A stretch of DNA of 5,406 nt, taken from positions 1-5,406 of the forward strand of contig CAMODS010000103.1 of the NCBI GenBank assembly GCA_946611525.1, given 5' to 3'. This document shows, in pieces, positions 1-5,406 of the stretch. This stretch comes from an uncultured Lachnospiraceae bacterium. GTDB taxonomy: Bacteria; Bacillota; Clostridia; Lachnospirales; Lachnospiraceae. The position numbers and the translations under genes were made by a program. Numbering within the stretch: position 1 is the stretch's first letter; the number at the start of each line of letters is the position of its first letter. The notes beneath the pieces are model-generated. The model was not told the DNA's origin and did no database searches. It saw only the letters and a program-made list of their open reading frames with translations.

Positions 1-14
1 GTCGAAGGATCTTA
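1..14 (+). repeat. Edge fragment of dispersed palindromic repeat
   Basis: CGAAGGATCTTA at 3-14 is identical to the minus strand of 2483-2494, which is the inner end of the repeat copy upstream of the GH3 gene. The rest of this copy, if present, lies beyond the window edge. The fragment overlaps the GH3 stop codon (TTA at 12-14 on the plus strand). It faces the other copy, so the two form a 12-bp perfect inverted repeat bracketing the gene. Confidence 0.5.
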
Positions 15-2459
15 GCTCAGCCTGTCTGCCAGTCTGGCAATACGGCTTGCATTGATCTCCATCTGTTGACGTGACAGCCTGCCTTCCCTCAAGGCATCTA
101 AAATATTCCTGTGATCCTTGCGGGAACCGGGCATAAAGAGATCTCCTCCCACCGCCGTAACCTCATAAGCATCCATCCTGTCATGGACGGAGTCCTTTTC
201 GGCGTTGCCCAAAACATCAACCCACCAGTCAGTCATCACCACTCCGTCATAGTCAAACTCACATCTGAGGATGTAACGGAGCAGATCACTCTTTGATGCC
301 GAGTGGGCACCATTGATCAGATTGTAGCTTGTCATCATGGCCGCGGGATCCGAATACTTGATGCAGTACTCAAAGCCCTTGAGATATATCTCGCGTAGGG
401 CGCGCTCGCTTACCACACTGTTGTTGTTGGACCTGTTGGTCTCCTGGTTGTTACATGCAAAATGCTTTATAGTCACGCCACATCCGGGATGCGCCTGTAC
501 TCCGTCTGTAATGGCCTTTGCAAAGGCTCCCGACAGGAAGGGATCCTCGGAAAAATACTCGAAGTTCCTGCCGCAGCGGATATCACGGTGTATGTTCATA
601 GCAGGAGCCAGCCACAGGTTGATGCCAAAAAGCTCCATCTCGTCTCCCACTATGTCACCGCAGGTCCTTGCAAATTCCACATCAAAGCTTTGGGCTATGG
701 CTGTGGCAATGGGGATGGCTGTACAATACTGGTGATGGATATCACTCTTTGACCTGGGACGCTTTTCCATGATCTTCATCACACCCTTGGCGGGAGGAGG
801 CAAAAGCTCCTGCATGGTCTCAGGCATGGTATCGCCAAGTGCATGCACCACTCCCTTGTCATCCTTAAAATAGTCTCTGGCCAGTCGTAGTCCGGCAGGA
901 CCGTCTGCCATCACCAGACGCTTTATGCCCAATATATTGAAGTTTTCTGCGGTCTCTCCCACGGCACCTGCCACGGAGTAAAGATCTGCTCCGATTAGGT
1001 TGCCGAGTCCGGCATTGGGATCGAAGGTACCCAGCATAAGATATGACAGTTCGTCGTCTCCGTACTTTTTGATGCGCTCATCGATCTCGTATTTTTTATC
1101 GTAGTCCACCACGGTACAGGGGATGTCATCTGCCTTCATCTCTATGATGGCAATCTTTGATGACAGCTTCCCTCTGTGCTTGGCTCTCTTGGTCTCAGGC
1201 TGCCAGTCCCTGTAGTCCGGGTTGTCTATACCGGCATAGTTTCTGACCTTTTTTACGGTGACAGTCTCCGAAAGCCTCACCACACCGCACATATCCGTGC
1301 TTGCAGATGAGTTGCCGATCCTCAGATAGTAGTCACCCTCCTCCAGGATGTATGCCGCATTTTTCTCATCGTAGACGGTGATATCCGACATATTAAAGGA
1401 GCAGGACACTCTCTGACTCTTGCCGGGAGCTATCTCGTCGGTCTTTACAAAAGCCACAAGCTCCTGATATGGCGTATCAATGAGCTTGTCCGGCTTTGAT
1501 ACATAAAGCTGTACCACCTCGCGTCCCGGACGCTTCCCGGTGTTTTTCACTTCGACGGAAACCGTGACCTTTTCACCTTCTGACTCTGCCTCTGCACCCG
1601 AAAGCTTAAAGGTGGTATAGGACAGTCCAAAACCGAAGGGAAAATGGGGCTTAGCCTCCACGGAATCAAAGTAGCGGTAACCCACATAAATGCCCTCGCG
1701 ATAATGGGTATCGTCCCGCTGACCGAAATCACCGACTCTGGGATAATCGTAAAAAGGCGCCCAAGTGGTGGAAAGCTTGCCGGATGGATAAGCCTTACCC
1801 AAAATGATATCTGCCAGCACATCACCGGTCTCTACGCCCAGCTGTGACAGAACCAAAATGTTATCCACAGCATCCACCACGGGTGACAGATCCACAGGTC
1901 CTCCTGCGTTTATAACCAGTATAAACTTGTCGTACTTTTTCCGGAGGGTGATAATGTCTCTGATCTCGGGTCCGCTTAAGAGGATATCTCCGCCTACCAG
2001 CTGTCTGTCGCTACCCTCACCGGAAAGCCTCGACAGTACATATATAGCCACATCTCCCTTTCCTTCAAGAGGGATGTTGTACTCAGGCTCGGGCATCATC
2101 ACCGACAGGGCCTCCATCACCGCAAGGGTGTGCTTTTTCCTGGCTCTCTCCTTGATGTCGGATATGAACTTTTCCCTGGCCTTTTTGTACTCTTTTTCGT
2201 ATTCGTCCAGCCAATTGTCGGTTGTGATATTAAAACCGGCTTTTTTAAGCCCGTCATAAGCGTTAACAAAAAATCTGGAATTGACCTCACCGGAACCGGT
2301 GCCGCCCTTTACCGTGCGCCTGGCCCCGCTACCATATAGTGCCAGATCTCCCGGCTCATCTATGGGAAAATCTCCGTTGCTCTTTAAAAGCACAGTGCAT
2401 CCGGGGATTCCTTCCCTGATCCGGTCCAGATGTTCTTTTTCATAAGGATGCATTACCAT
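12..2459 (-). CDS. Family 3 glycoside hydrolase (beta-glucosidase type) with permuted domain order
   Basis: Probable beta-glucosidase (beta-xylosidase possible) that removes terminal sugars from short beta-linked oligosaccharides. There is no signal peptide, so it should act in the cytoplasm. Numbered from the ATG at 2459 (815 aa), the order is: alpha/beta sandwich domain (about 25-285, with GTGSGEVN, SGEGSDR near 146-152 and PFGFGLSYT near 274), fibronectin III-like domain (about 298-390), linker, then the catalytic barrel (about 460-815). The barrel shows DGPAGLR (D519), GRNFEYFSEDP (R631), KHFACNNQE (K665, H666) and the nucleophile motif MTDWW (D744). Canonical GH3 enzymes have the barrel first. 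This reversed order is known from Butyrivibrio fibrisolvens and Ruminococcus albus beta-glucosidases, and the length fits them. E148 in SGEGSDR is a possible acid/base, assigned tentatively. The ATG at 2459 was chosen because AAGGAGGG lies 7 nt upstream; an in-frame GTG at 2480 would add seven residues. The stop TAA at 12-14 lies in a repeat fragment. The gene is transcribed divergently from greA. Family is certain; substrate is not. Confidence 0.93.
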   Translation of the reverse strand: MVMHPYEKEHLDRIREGIPGCTVLLKSNGDFPIDEPGDLALYGSGARRTVKGGTGSGEVNSRFFVNAYDGLKKAGFNITTDNWLDEYEKEYKKAREKFISDIKERARKKHTLAVMEALSVMMPEPEYNIPLEGKGDVAIYVLSRLSGEGSDRQLVGGDILLSGPEIRDIITLRKKYDKFILVINAGGPVDLSPVVDAVDNILVLSQLGVETGDVLADIILGKAYPSGKLSTTWAPFYDYPRVGDFGQRDDTHYREGIYVGYRYFDSVEAKPHFPFGFGLSYTTFKLSGAEAESEGEKVTVSVEVKNTGKRPGREVVQLYVSKPDKLIDTPYQELVAFVKTDEIAPGKSQRVSCSFNMSDITVYDEKNAAYILEEGDYYLRIGNSSASTDMCGVVRLSETVTVKKVRNYAGIDNPDYRDWQPETKRAKHRGKLSSKIAIIEMKADDIPCTVVDYDKKYEIDERIKKYGDDELSYLMLGTFDPNAGLGNLIGADLYSVAGAVGETAENFNILGIKRLVMADGPAGLRLARDYFKDDKGVVHALGDTMPETMQELLPPPAKGVMKIMEKRPRSKSDIHHQYCTAIPIATAIAQSFDVEFARTCGDIVGDEMELFGINLWLAPAMNIHRDIRCGRNFEYFSEDPFLSGAFAKAITDGVQAHPGCGVTIKHFACNNQETNRSNNNSVVSERALREIYLKGFEYCIKYSDPAAMMTSYNLINGAHSASKSDLLRYILRCEFDYDGVVMTDWWVDVLGNAEKDSVHDRMDAYEVTAVGGDLFMPGSRKDHRNILDALREGRLSRQQMEINASRIARLADRLS

Positions 2460-2466
2460 ATAAAAA

Positions 2467-2474
2467 CCCTCCTT
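2467..2474 (-). promoter_or_regulatory. Ribosome binding site of the GH3 gene
   Basis: On the minus strand AAGGAGGG is followed by 7 nt and ATG at 2459. This near-perfect Shine-Dalgarno decides the start. The upstream in-frame GTG at 2480 would place this site inside the coding region. That GTG has its own weaker SD-like GAAGGA (2488-2493), also 7 nt away, but it is part of a dispersed repeat. Confidence 0.8.
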
Positions 2475-2482
2475 ATCCACAT

Positions 2483-2515
2483 TAAGATCCTTCGGGCTGC
2501 GCCCTCAGAATGACA
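2483..2515 (-). repeat. Dispersed palindromic repeat, copy A
   Basis: Read on the minus strand this copy begins TGTCATTCTGAGGGC and ends CGAAGGATCTTA, with a core hairpin GGGC-TGC-GCCC (2494-2504 on the plus strand). It resembles a short family of the form GTCATTCTGAG followed by GCGAAGAATCT that I recall from intergenic regions of many bacterial genomes; this was not checked against a database. It lies immediately upstream of the GH3 ribosome binding site, so it is probably part of that mRNA leader. Confidence 0.6.
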
Positions 2516-2542
2516 AACCGGCCGACACTGCATTCTACGTCC

Positions 2543-2577
2543 CACGTCATTTAGTGCGAAGCGAAGAAGCCCTTAAG
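2543..2577 (+). repeat. Dispersed palindromic repeat, copy B (degenerate)
   Basis: On the plus strand GTCATT (2546-2551) is followed by GCGAAGCGAAGAA (2556-2568) and CCCTTAAG. This matches the same family as copy A but in the opposite orientation, about 31 bp away. GTCATT here is the exact reverse complement of AATGAC at 2509-2514 in copy A, so the two copies form a long imperfect inverted repeat. Confidence 0.5.
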
Positions 2578-2591
2578 TCAGTCCTTTCATA

Positions 2592-2603
2592 ATGATACAT
2601 CAT
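2592..2603. other. 12-bp palindrome, possible operator
   Basis: ATGAT-AC-ATCAT is a perfect 5-bp inverted repeat with a 2-bp centre in the divergent intergenic region. On the minus strand a TATCAT box overlaps it, preceded 18 bp upstream by a weak CTGTTA. This could be a GH3 promoter with an operator, but palindromes this short occur by chance in AT-rich DNA. Confidence 0.2.
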
Positions 2604-2637
2604 ATCTGCGGGAAATAACAGTTTTTTTTAAACCATC

Positions 2638-2666
2638 TTTCCTAAAATCAGCCTTTGATTTATAAT
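2638..2666 (+). promoter_or_regulatory. Promoter of the greA operon
   Basis: A perfect TATAAT box at 2661-2666 is preceded at 17 bp spacing by a poor -35 (TTTCCT, 2638-2643). Transcription would start near 2673, giving a leader of about 26 nt before the ATG at 2699. A run of eight T at 2622-2629 lies at about -45 to -50, where an AT-rich UP element would help compensate for the weak -35. No other convincing box lies between the two divergent genes on this strand. Confidence 0.6.
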
Positions 2667-2685
2667 GTATCTTACGATTATGACG

Positions 2686-2692
2686 AGGAGGG
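2686..2692 (+). promoter_or_regulatory. greA: Ribosome binding site of greA
   Basis: AGGAGGG at 2686-2692 directly abuts an ATG at 2693 (no spacer) but lies 6 nt before the in-frame ATG at 2699. The spacing favours 2699 as the true start and removes two residues (MD) from the longest reading frame. Confidence 0.8.
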
Positions 2693-2698
2693 ATGGAC

Positions 2699-3202
2699 AT
2701 GCCTGAAAAGCTTACCAGGTCAGATGTAGAAAAGATACGACGCGAAATTGAAGATCGCACCCTAAACGAGCGGCCAAAGATCCTTGCAGAACTAAAGGAG
2801 GCCAGGGCCCAGGGCGACCTGTCCGAGAACTTTGAATACTACGCAGCAAAGCGAGCCAACGGCCAGAACAACAGCCGTATCAGATATCTGGAAAACATGA
2901 TAAAAAATGCCATCATAGTGGATGATGAGATCACGGACGGTGCAGTCAGCATGAACAACACCGTCACCGTATATTTTCCGGAGGACGATATGGAGGATAC
3001 ACTAAAGCTGGTGACCTCCATCCGCAGCAATTCCCTGAAGGGCAAGGTGAGTATAGAGTCTCCCCTGGGGCAGGCGCTTTTGGGAGCAAAGGTAGGCGAG
3101 AGGCGCACCGTAAAAGTAAATGACGAGGTGTCCTATCCCATTGAGATCCGCGCCATAGATTCCGGCACGGATGACAGTGATGATGAGATAAAAAAGTTCT
3201 GA
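2699..3202 (+). CDS. greA: Transcription elongation factor, GreA family
   Basis: A 167-aa protein that should rescue backtracked RNA polymerase by inserting its coiled coil into the secondary channel and stimulating transcript cleavage. Residues 1-75 form the antiparallel coiled coil. The tip GDLSENFEYYAAK carries D40 and E43, matching the acidic pair (D41, E44) of E. coli GreA. Residues about 80-155 form the FKBP-like C-terminal domain, with NSLKGKVSIESPLGQALL and GAKVGE. Length is slightly above the usual 155-160 aa because of an acidic tail (DDSDDEIKKF). The tip reads ENFEYY rather than the common ENAEY, and the coil differs from textbook GreA; I recall similar GreA-type paralogues in Lachnospiraceae beside a canonical GreA, but could not check. 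It is the first gene of the rightward unit and its stop is 22 bp before the metal exporter gene. Confidence 0.9.
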   Translation: MPEKLTRSDVEKIRREIEDRTLNERPKILAELKEARAQGDLSENFEYYAAKRANGQNNSRIRYLENMIKNAIIVDDEITDGAVSMNNTVTVYFPEDDMEDTLKLVTSIRSNSLKGKVSIESPLGQALLGAKVGERRTVKVNDEVSYPIEIRAIDSGTDDSDDEIKKF

Positions 3203-3212
3203 TATAGTTTTT

Positions 3213-3217
3213 GGGGG
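3213..3217 (+). promoter_or_regulatory. Ribosome binding site of the CDF gene
   Basis: GGGGG at 3213-3217 sits 7 nt before the GTG at 3225. It pairs less well with the 16S rRNA tail than the AGGAGG of its neighbours. The site lies in the 22-bp gap after greA, which fits translation from a shared mRNA. Confidence 0.55.
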
Positions 3218-3224
3218 TATCATT

Positions 3225-4331
3225 GTGAGTCGCGATAAGATAATCATACGCACCAGTATCGTTGGTATAGTCGCAAACCTGTTTTTGGTTTTATTCAAGG
3301 CTGCCGTGGGCTTTTTCACCCATTCCATAGCCATTACACTGGACGCTGTAAACAACCTGTCAGATGCACTTTCATCCGTCATCACCATAGTAGGCACTCA
3401 CCTTGCGGGAAAGCCTGCGGACAGGGACCACCCCTACGGTCACGGCAGAGGGGAGTTTATCAGCTCCTTTGTCATTTCCGTCATCGTGCTTTATGCCGGT
3501 GCCTCCTCACTGATAGAGTCCGTAAAAAAGATCATACATCCTGATGTTCCCGACTACACCTCCGTCTCTCTTATCATAGTTAGCGTGGCAGTACTGGTAA
3601 AAATAGTCTTAGGGCTCTACGTCAAAAAATCAGGAGAAAGTGTCAATTCCGCATCCCTTGTGGACTCCGGGAAGGACGCCCTTTTGGATGCCATCATCTC
3701 CTTTACCACCTTAATATCCGCAGCCATCTTTATCATCTTTGGGATATCCACCGAGCCCTATCTCGGTGCCATCATCTCACTTGTCATCATAAAGTCAGGC
3801 TATGACATGGTATCCGAGGCCATCAGCACCATATTGGGAGAGCGGGTGGATTCCGAACTGGCAAGGGAAATAAAGCAGTGTGTCTGTGAGACCGAAGAAG
3901 TTTTAGGAGCCTACGATCTGGTGCTCCACAACTACGGTCCCGACAGGTTCATGGGTTCCATCCACGTGGAGGTGGACGATACACTTACTGCGGCGAGGAT
4001 AGATGTCATCACCAGAGACATATCAAAAAGGGTGTATGGACGGTTCGGAGTGCTTATGGTCGCAGTAGGCATCTACTCCAGAAACACCTCCGATGCCTTT
4101 GCCATGGAGGCCCAGGATTTCTGCTCCATGACTGTAATGGAGTATCCGGAGATCCTCCAGATACACGGTTTCTATCTGAACAAGGAAAGCCACACCATCA
4201 CCTTTGATGCGGTCATGGACTTTGATGCAAAGGATACCGATGAGGTTCTTTCTGATCTGGAGCAAAAGATACAAAACCGCTACCCGGAATATTCGATCCA
4301 TATTGCCATCGATTCGGACATCAGTGATTAA
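3225..4331 (+). CDS. Cation diffusion facilitator family metal exporter, possibly Mn type, with two C-terminal domains
   Basis: A 368-aa inner membrane antiporter that should export a divalent metal in exchange for protons. Six predicted helices lie at about 10-32, 35-56, 78-100, 112-134, 152-173 and 177-197. The transport site is visible as N43-xxx-D47 in helix 2 (DAVNNLSD) and D151-xxx-D155 in helix 5 (DALLD). Zinc exporters usually have histidine in these pairs; the N/D plus D/D set resembles manganese-type members such as MntE, so Mn is favoured but not proven. HPYGHGR at 69-75 is the family's loop motif after helix 2. After helix 6 a cytoplasmic ferredoxin-like domain (about 225-284, EVLGAYDLVLHNYG) is followed by a second similar unit (about 309-363, EILQIHGFYLN). 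This makes the protein about 70 residues longer than a standard CDF. It starts at a GTG with a GGGGG site, 22 bp after greA, so the two are probably cotranscribed. Confidence 0.9.
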   Translation: MSRDKIIIRTSIVGIVANLFLVLFKAAVGFFTHSIAITLDAVNNLSDALSSVITIVGTHLAGKPADRDHPYGHGRGEFISSFVISVIVLYAGASSLIESVKKIIHPDVPDYTSVSLIIVSVAVLVKIVLGLYVKKSGESVNSASLVDSGKDALLDAIISFTTLISAAIFIIFGISTEPYLGAIISLVIIKSGYDMVSEAISTILGERVDSELAREIKQCVCETEEVLGAYDLVLHNYGPDRFMGSIHVEVDDTLTAARIDVITRDISKRVYGRFGVLMVAVGIYSRNTSDAFAMEAQDFCSMTVMEYPEILQIHGFYLNKESHTITFDAVMDFDAKDTDEVLSDLEQKIQNRYPEYSIHIAIDSDISD

Positions 4332-4354
4332 ATATAAGCTACACAATCAACCTT

Positions 4355-4360
4355 TATTAT
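4355..4360 (+). promoter_or_regulatory. Possible -10 box upstream of the pyruvate kinase-like gene
   Basis: TATTAT at 4355-4360 matches five of six consensus bases, but no -35 is recognisable 16-18 bp upstream. If used, transcription would start about 8 nt before the ATG at 4375, giving an almost leaderless mRNA. The 43-bp gap after the CDF gene contains no terminator, so readthrough from the greA promoter is also likely. Confidence 0.25.
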
Positions 4361-4374
4361 GTTAGACTGTCTGT

Positions 4375-5352
4375 ATGGAAATATTTGCGACGCTGGGTCC
4401 GGCGTGTGCGGACCAGAAAACTATATATGAGATGATGTGTCAGGGTATGACCGGCATGAGGCTCAATCTCTCCCATGCTGATCTGGCGGGAGGCAACAAC
4501 CTCATTGACGAGTTTCGCGCTGCCAGGGACCGTTTTGGTGGAGACTGTGATCTTTTGATAGATCTTCAGGGACCTGAGCTTCGCATCGGAAAGATTGCCG
4601 AGACTCTGTCTCTAAAGGACGGATCCGAAGCAAAGATACCCATGCCGGGGACATTGGCAAATCTTTTGACTCCGGGGCAGACTGTGCTCTTGGACGACGG
4701 AAAGCTTAGTGCCAAGGTGATACGGGTGGAGAGGCATATGGACGATCCTGCCAAGCCGCGTTATGATGCCGTGGTACATATCCTTCGCGGCGGCGTCCTG
4801 GGCGGATACAAGAGTCTCAAGATCGAAGGTATGGATACTGACCTTCCCACTCTCACCCCCAGAGACCAGGCCAATCTCTCCGCTGCAGCCGACTTTGGAG
4901 TCAATACCGTGATGCTTCCCTTTGTGCGGACTGCCGGCGATATCAGAGCTCTCAAAAAAGGGGCAGGCGACAAGTTCCGCATCTTTGCAAAGATAGAGAA
5001 TATGCTGGGTGTGGAGCATGTGGATGATATCATAGCGGAGCTTGATCACGATAGAGATATGCTGGTCATCGCCAGGGGAGATCTTGGTAATGCCATGCCG
5101 CTGTGGGAGCTTCCAAAGATTCAAAAGCAGCTCGAAGAAGCCTGCAAAAAAGCCGGTATGCCATACATGATAGTGACGGAGCTTTTAGCTTCCATGGTAA
5201 AAAACCCCGTCCCCACAAGGGCCGAGGTTTCAGATGTCTACCACTCCATTTTAAACGGTGCTTCTGCCATCATGGTCACCAACGAGACCGCGGTGGGAAA
5301 ATATCCGGTAGAAGTGATCAAATACATGAAACGTATTTCAGAAACAATTTAA
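4375..5352 (+). CDS. Pyruvate kinase-like protein, barrel and lid only
   Basis: A 325-aa relative of pyruvate kinase, the glycolytic enzyme that makes ATP and pyruvate from phosphoenolpyruvate. It contains the A barrel and a reduced B lid (about 72-158) but ends where the C domain (roughly 130-150 aa in ordinary enzymes of about 470 aa) would begin. Visible motifs are TLGPAC (6-11), MRLNLSH (R29, N31, S33), IDLQGPELRIG (D63, R70), AKIEN (K206, E208), ARGDLG (D236), VTELLASM (T268), PTRAE (280-284) and NETAVGKYP. The catalytic Lys, metal-binding Glu/Asp and active-site Thr are thus kept. The usual DTKGPE reads DLQGPE, GDLGVEIP reads GDLGNAMP, and SGETA reads TNETA. Loss of the C domain removes the usual effector site. 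The start is fixed: TAG lies in frame at 4363-4365 and the first strand begins at once. No Shine-Dalgarno is seen. A terminator follows immediately, so the end is natural, not a frameshift. It could be a low-activity or unregulated kinase or a paralogue with another substrate. Confidence 0.88.
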   Translation: MEIFATLGPACADQKTIYEMMCQGMTGMRLNLSHADLAGGNNLIDEFRAARDRFGGDCDLLIDLQGPELRIGKIAETLSLKDGSEAKIPMPGTLANLLTPGQTVLLDDGKLSAKVIRVERHMDDPAKPRYDAVVHILRGGVLGGYKSLKIEGMDTDLPTLTPRDQANLSAAADFGVNTVMLPFVRTAGDIRALKKGAGDKFRIFAKIENMLGVEHVDDIIAELDHDRDMLVIARGDLGNAMPLWELPKIQKQLEEACKKAGMPYMIVTELLASMVKNPVPTRAEVSDVYHSILNGASAIMVTNETAVGKYPVEVIKYMKRISETI

Positions 5353-5390
5353 AAGAGACAGGGCTTCAAGTGACCCTGCCTCTTTTCTTT
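5351..5390 (+). terminator. Intrinsic terminator of the rightward operon
   Basis: AAAAGAG-A-CAGGG (5351-5363) pairs with CCCTG-C-CTCTTTT (5374-5386), leaving one A/C mismatch and a 10-nt loop. The U-rich run continues as CTTTT to about 5391. The stem begins inside the TAA stop of the pyruvate kinase-like gene. The A-run on the 5' side means it could also stop transcription arriving from the right. Confidence 0.9.
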
Positions 5391-5406
5391 TATAACATAT
5401 GTGCTC

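Noticed and set aside
1804..2259. Plus-strand open frame of 151 codons inside the GH3 gene
   Set aside because: It lies antisense to the well-supported GH3 sandwich domain, has a low-complexity Ser-rich translation, and I recognise no protein family in it. It is a shadow frame.
2483..2577. CRISPR repeats or an insertion sequence
   Set aside because: Only two degenerate copies exist here, in opposite orientation, with no regular spacers, and no transposase gene lies in the window.
2621..2630. T-run as an intrinsic terminator
   Set aside because: No GC-rich stem precedes it on the plus strand, and on the minus strand it is an A-run. Its position fits an AT-rich promoter upstream element better.
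3002..3397. Minus-strand open frame spanning the greA-CDF junction
   Set aside because: It is antisense to two recognisable genes and has no recognisable motifs.
4612..5124. Minus-strand open frame of 170 codons inside the pyruvate kinase-like gene
   Set aside because: The opposite strand encodes clear pyruvate kinase motifs throughout this stretch. The antisense translation shows no family features.
4375..5352. Pyruvate kinase-like gene as a truncated pseudogene
   Set aside because: The reading frame is intact and catalytic residues are kept. The stop is followed at once by a strong terminator, with no remnant of the C domain downstream within the window.

Overview
The window looks like chromosomal DNA of a Gram-positive anaerobe of the Clostridia, most likely a Lachnospiraceae member (Butyrivibrio-like gut or rumen bacterium). 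This is inferred from four things: a domain-permuted family 3 glycoside hydrolase of the Butyrivibrio/Ruminococcus type, strong AGGAGG-type ribosome binding sites, a GreA paralogue with an acidic tail, and a pyruvate kinase-like protein made only of the barrel and lid. No taxonomic search was possible.

Layout: (1) Bases 1-2459, minus strand, hold one complete cytoplasmic GH3 beta-glycosidase gene. Its domain order is reversed, with the sandwich and fibronectin-like domains first and the catalytic barrel last. (2) Bases 2460-2698 are a divergent intergenic region. It holds two degenerate copies of a short dispersed palindromic repeat in opposite orientation, a small palindrome, a T-tract and a perfect TATAAT box serving the rightward genes. 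A fragment of the same repeat lies at the left edge of the window and overlaps the GH3 stop codon, so the GH3 gene is bracketed by inverted copies. (3) Bases 2699-5352, plus strand, hold three genes: a GreA-type transcript cleavage factor, a cation diffusion facilitator metal exporter (22 bp gap) and the short pyruvate kinase-like protein (43 bp gap). (4) Bases 5351-5390 form a strong intrinsic terminator that closes the rightward unit.

The GH3 enzyme would hydrolyse imported beta-linked oligosaccharides in the cytoplasm and feed sugar to glycolysis. The rightward unit mixes transcription elongation, divalent metal export and a glycolysis-type enzyme. Many proteins of these three families depend on Mg or Mn, but a functional link is only a guess. 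I see no phage, transposase, CRISPR array, tRNA or rRNA. Most of the window is ordinary housekeeping and accessory metabolism. The points most worth a second look are the repeats framing the GH3 gene, the pyruvate kinase-like gene with no visible Shine-Dalgarno, and the duplicated C-terminal domain of the metal exporter.
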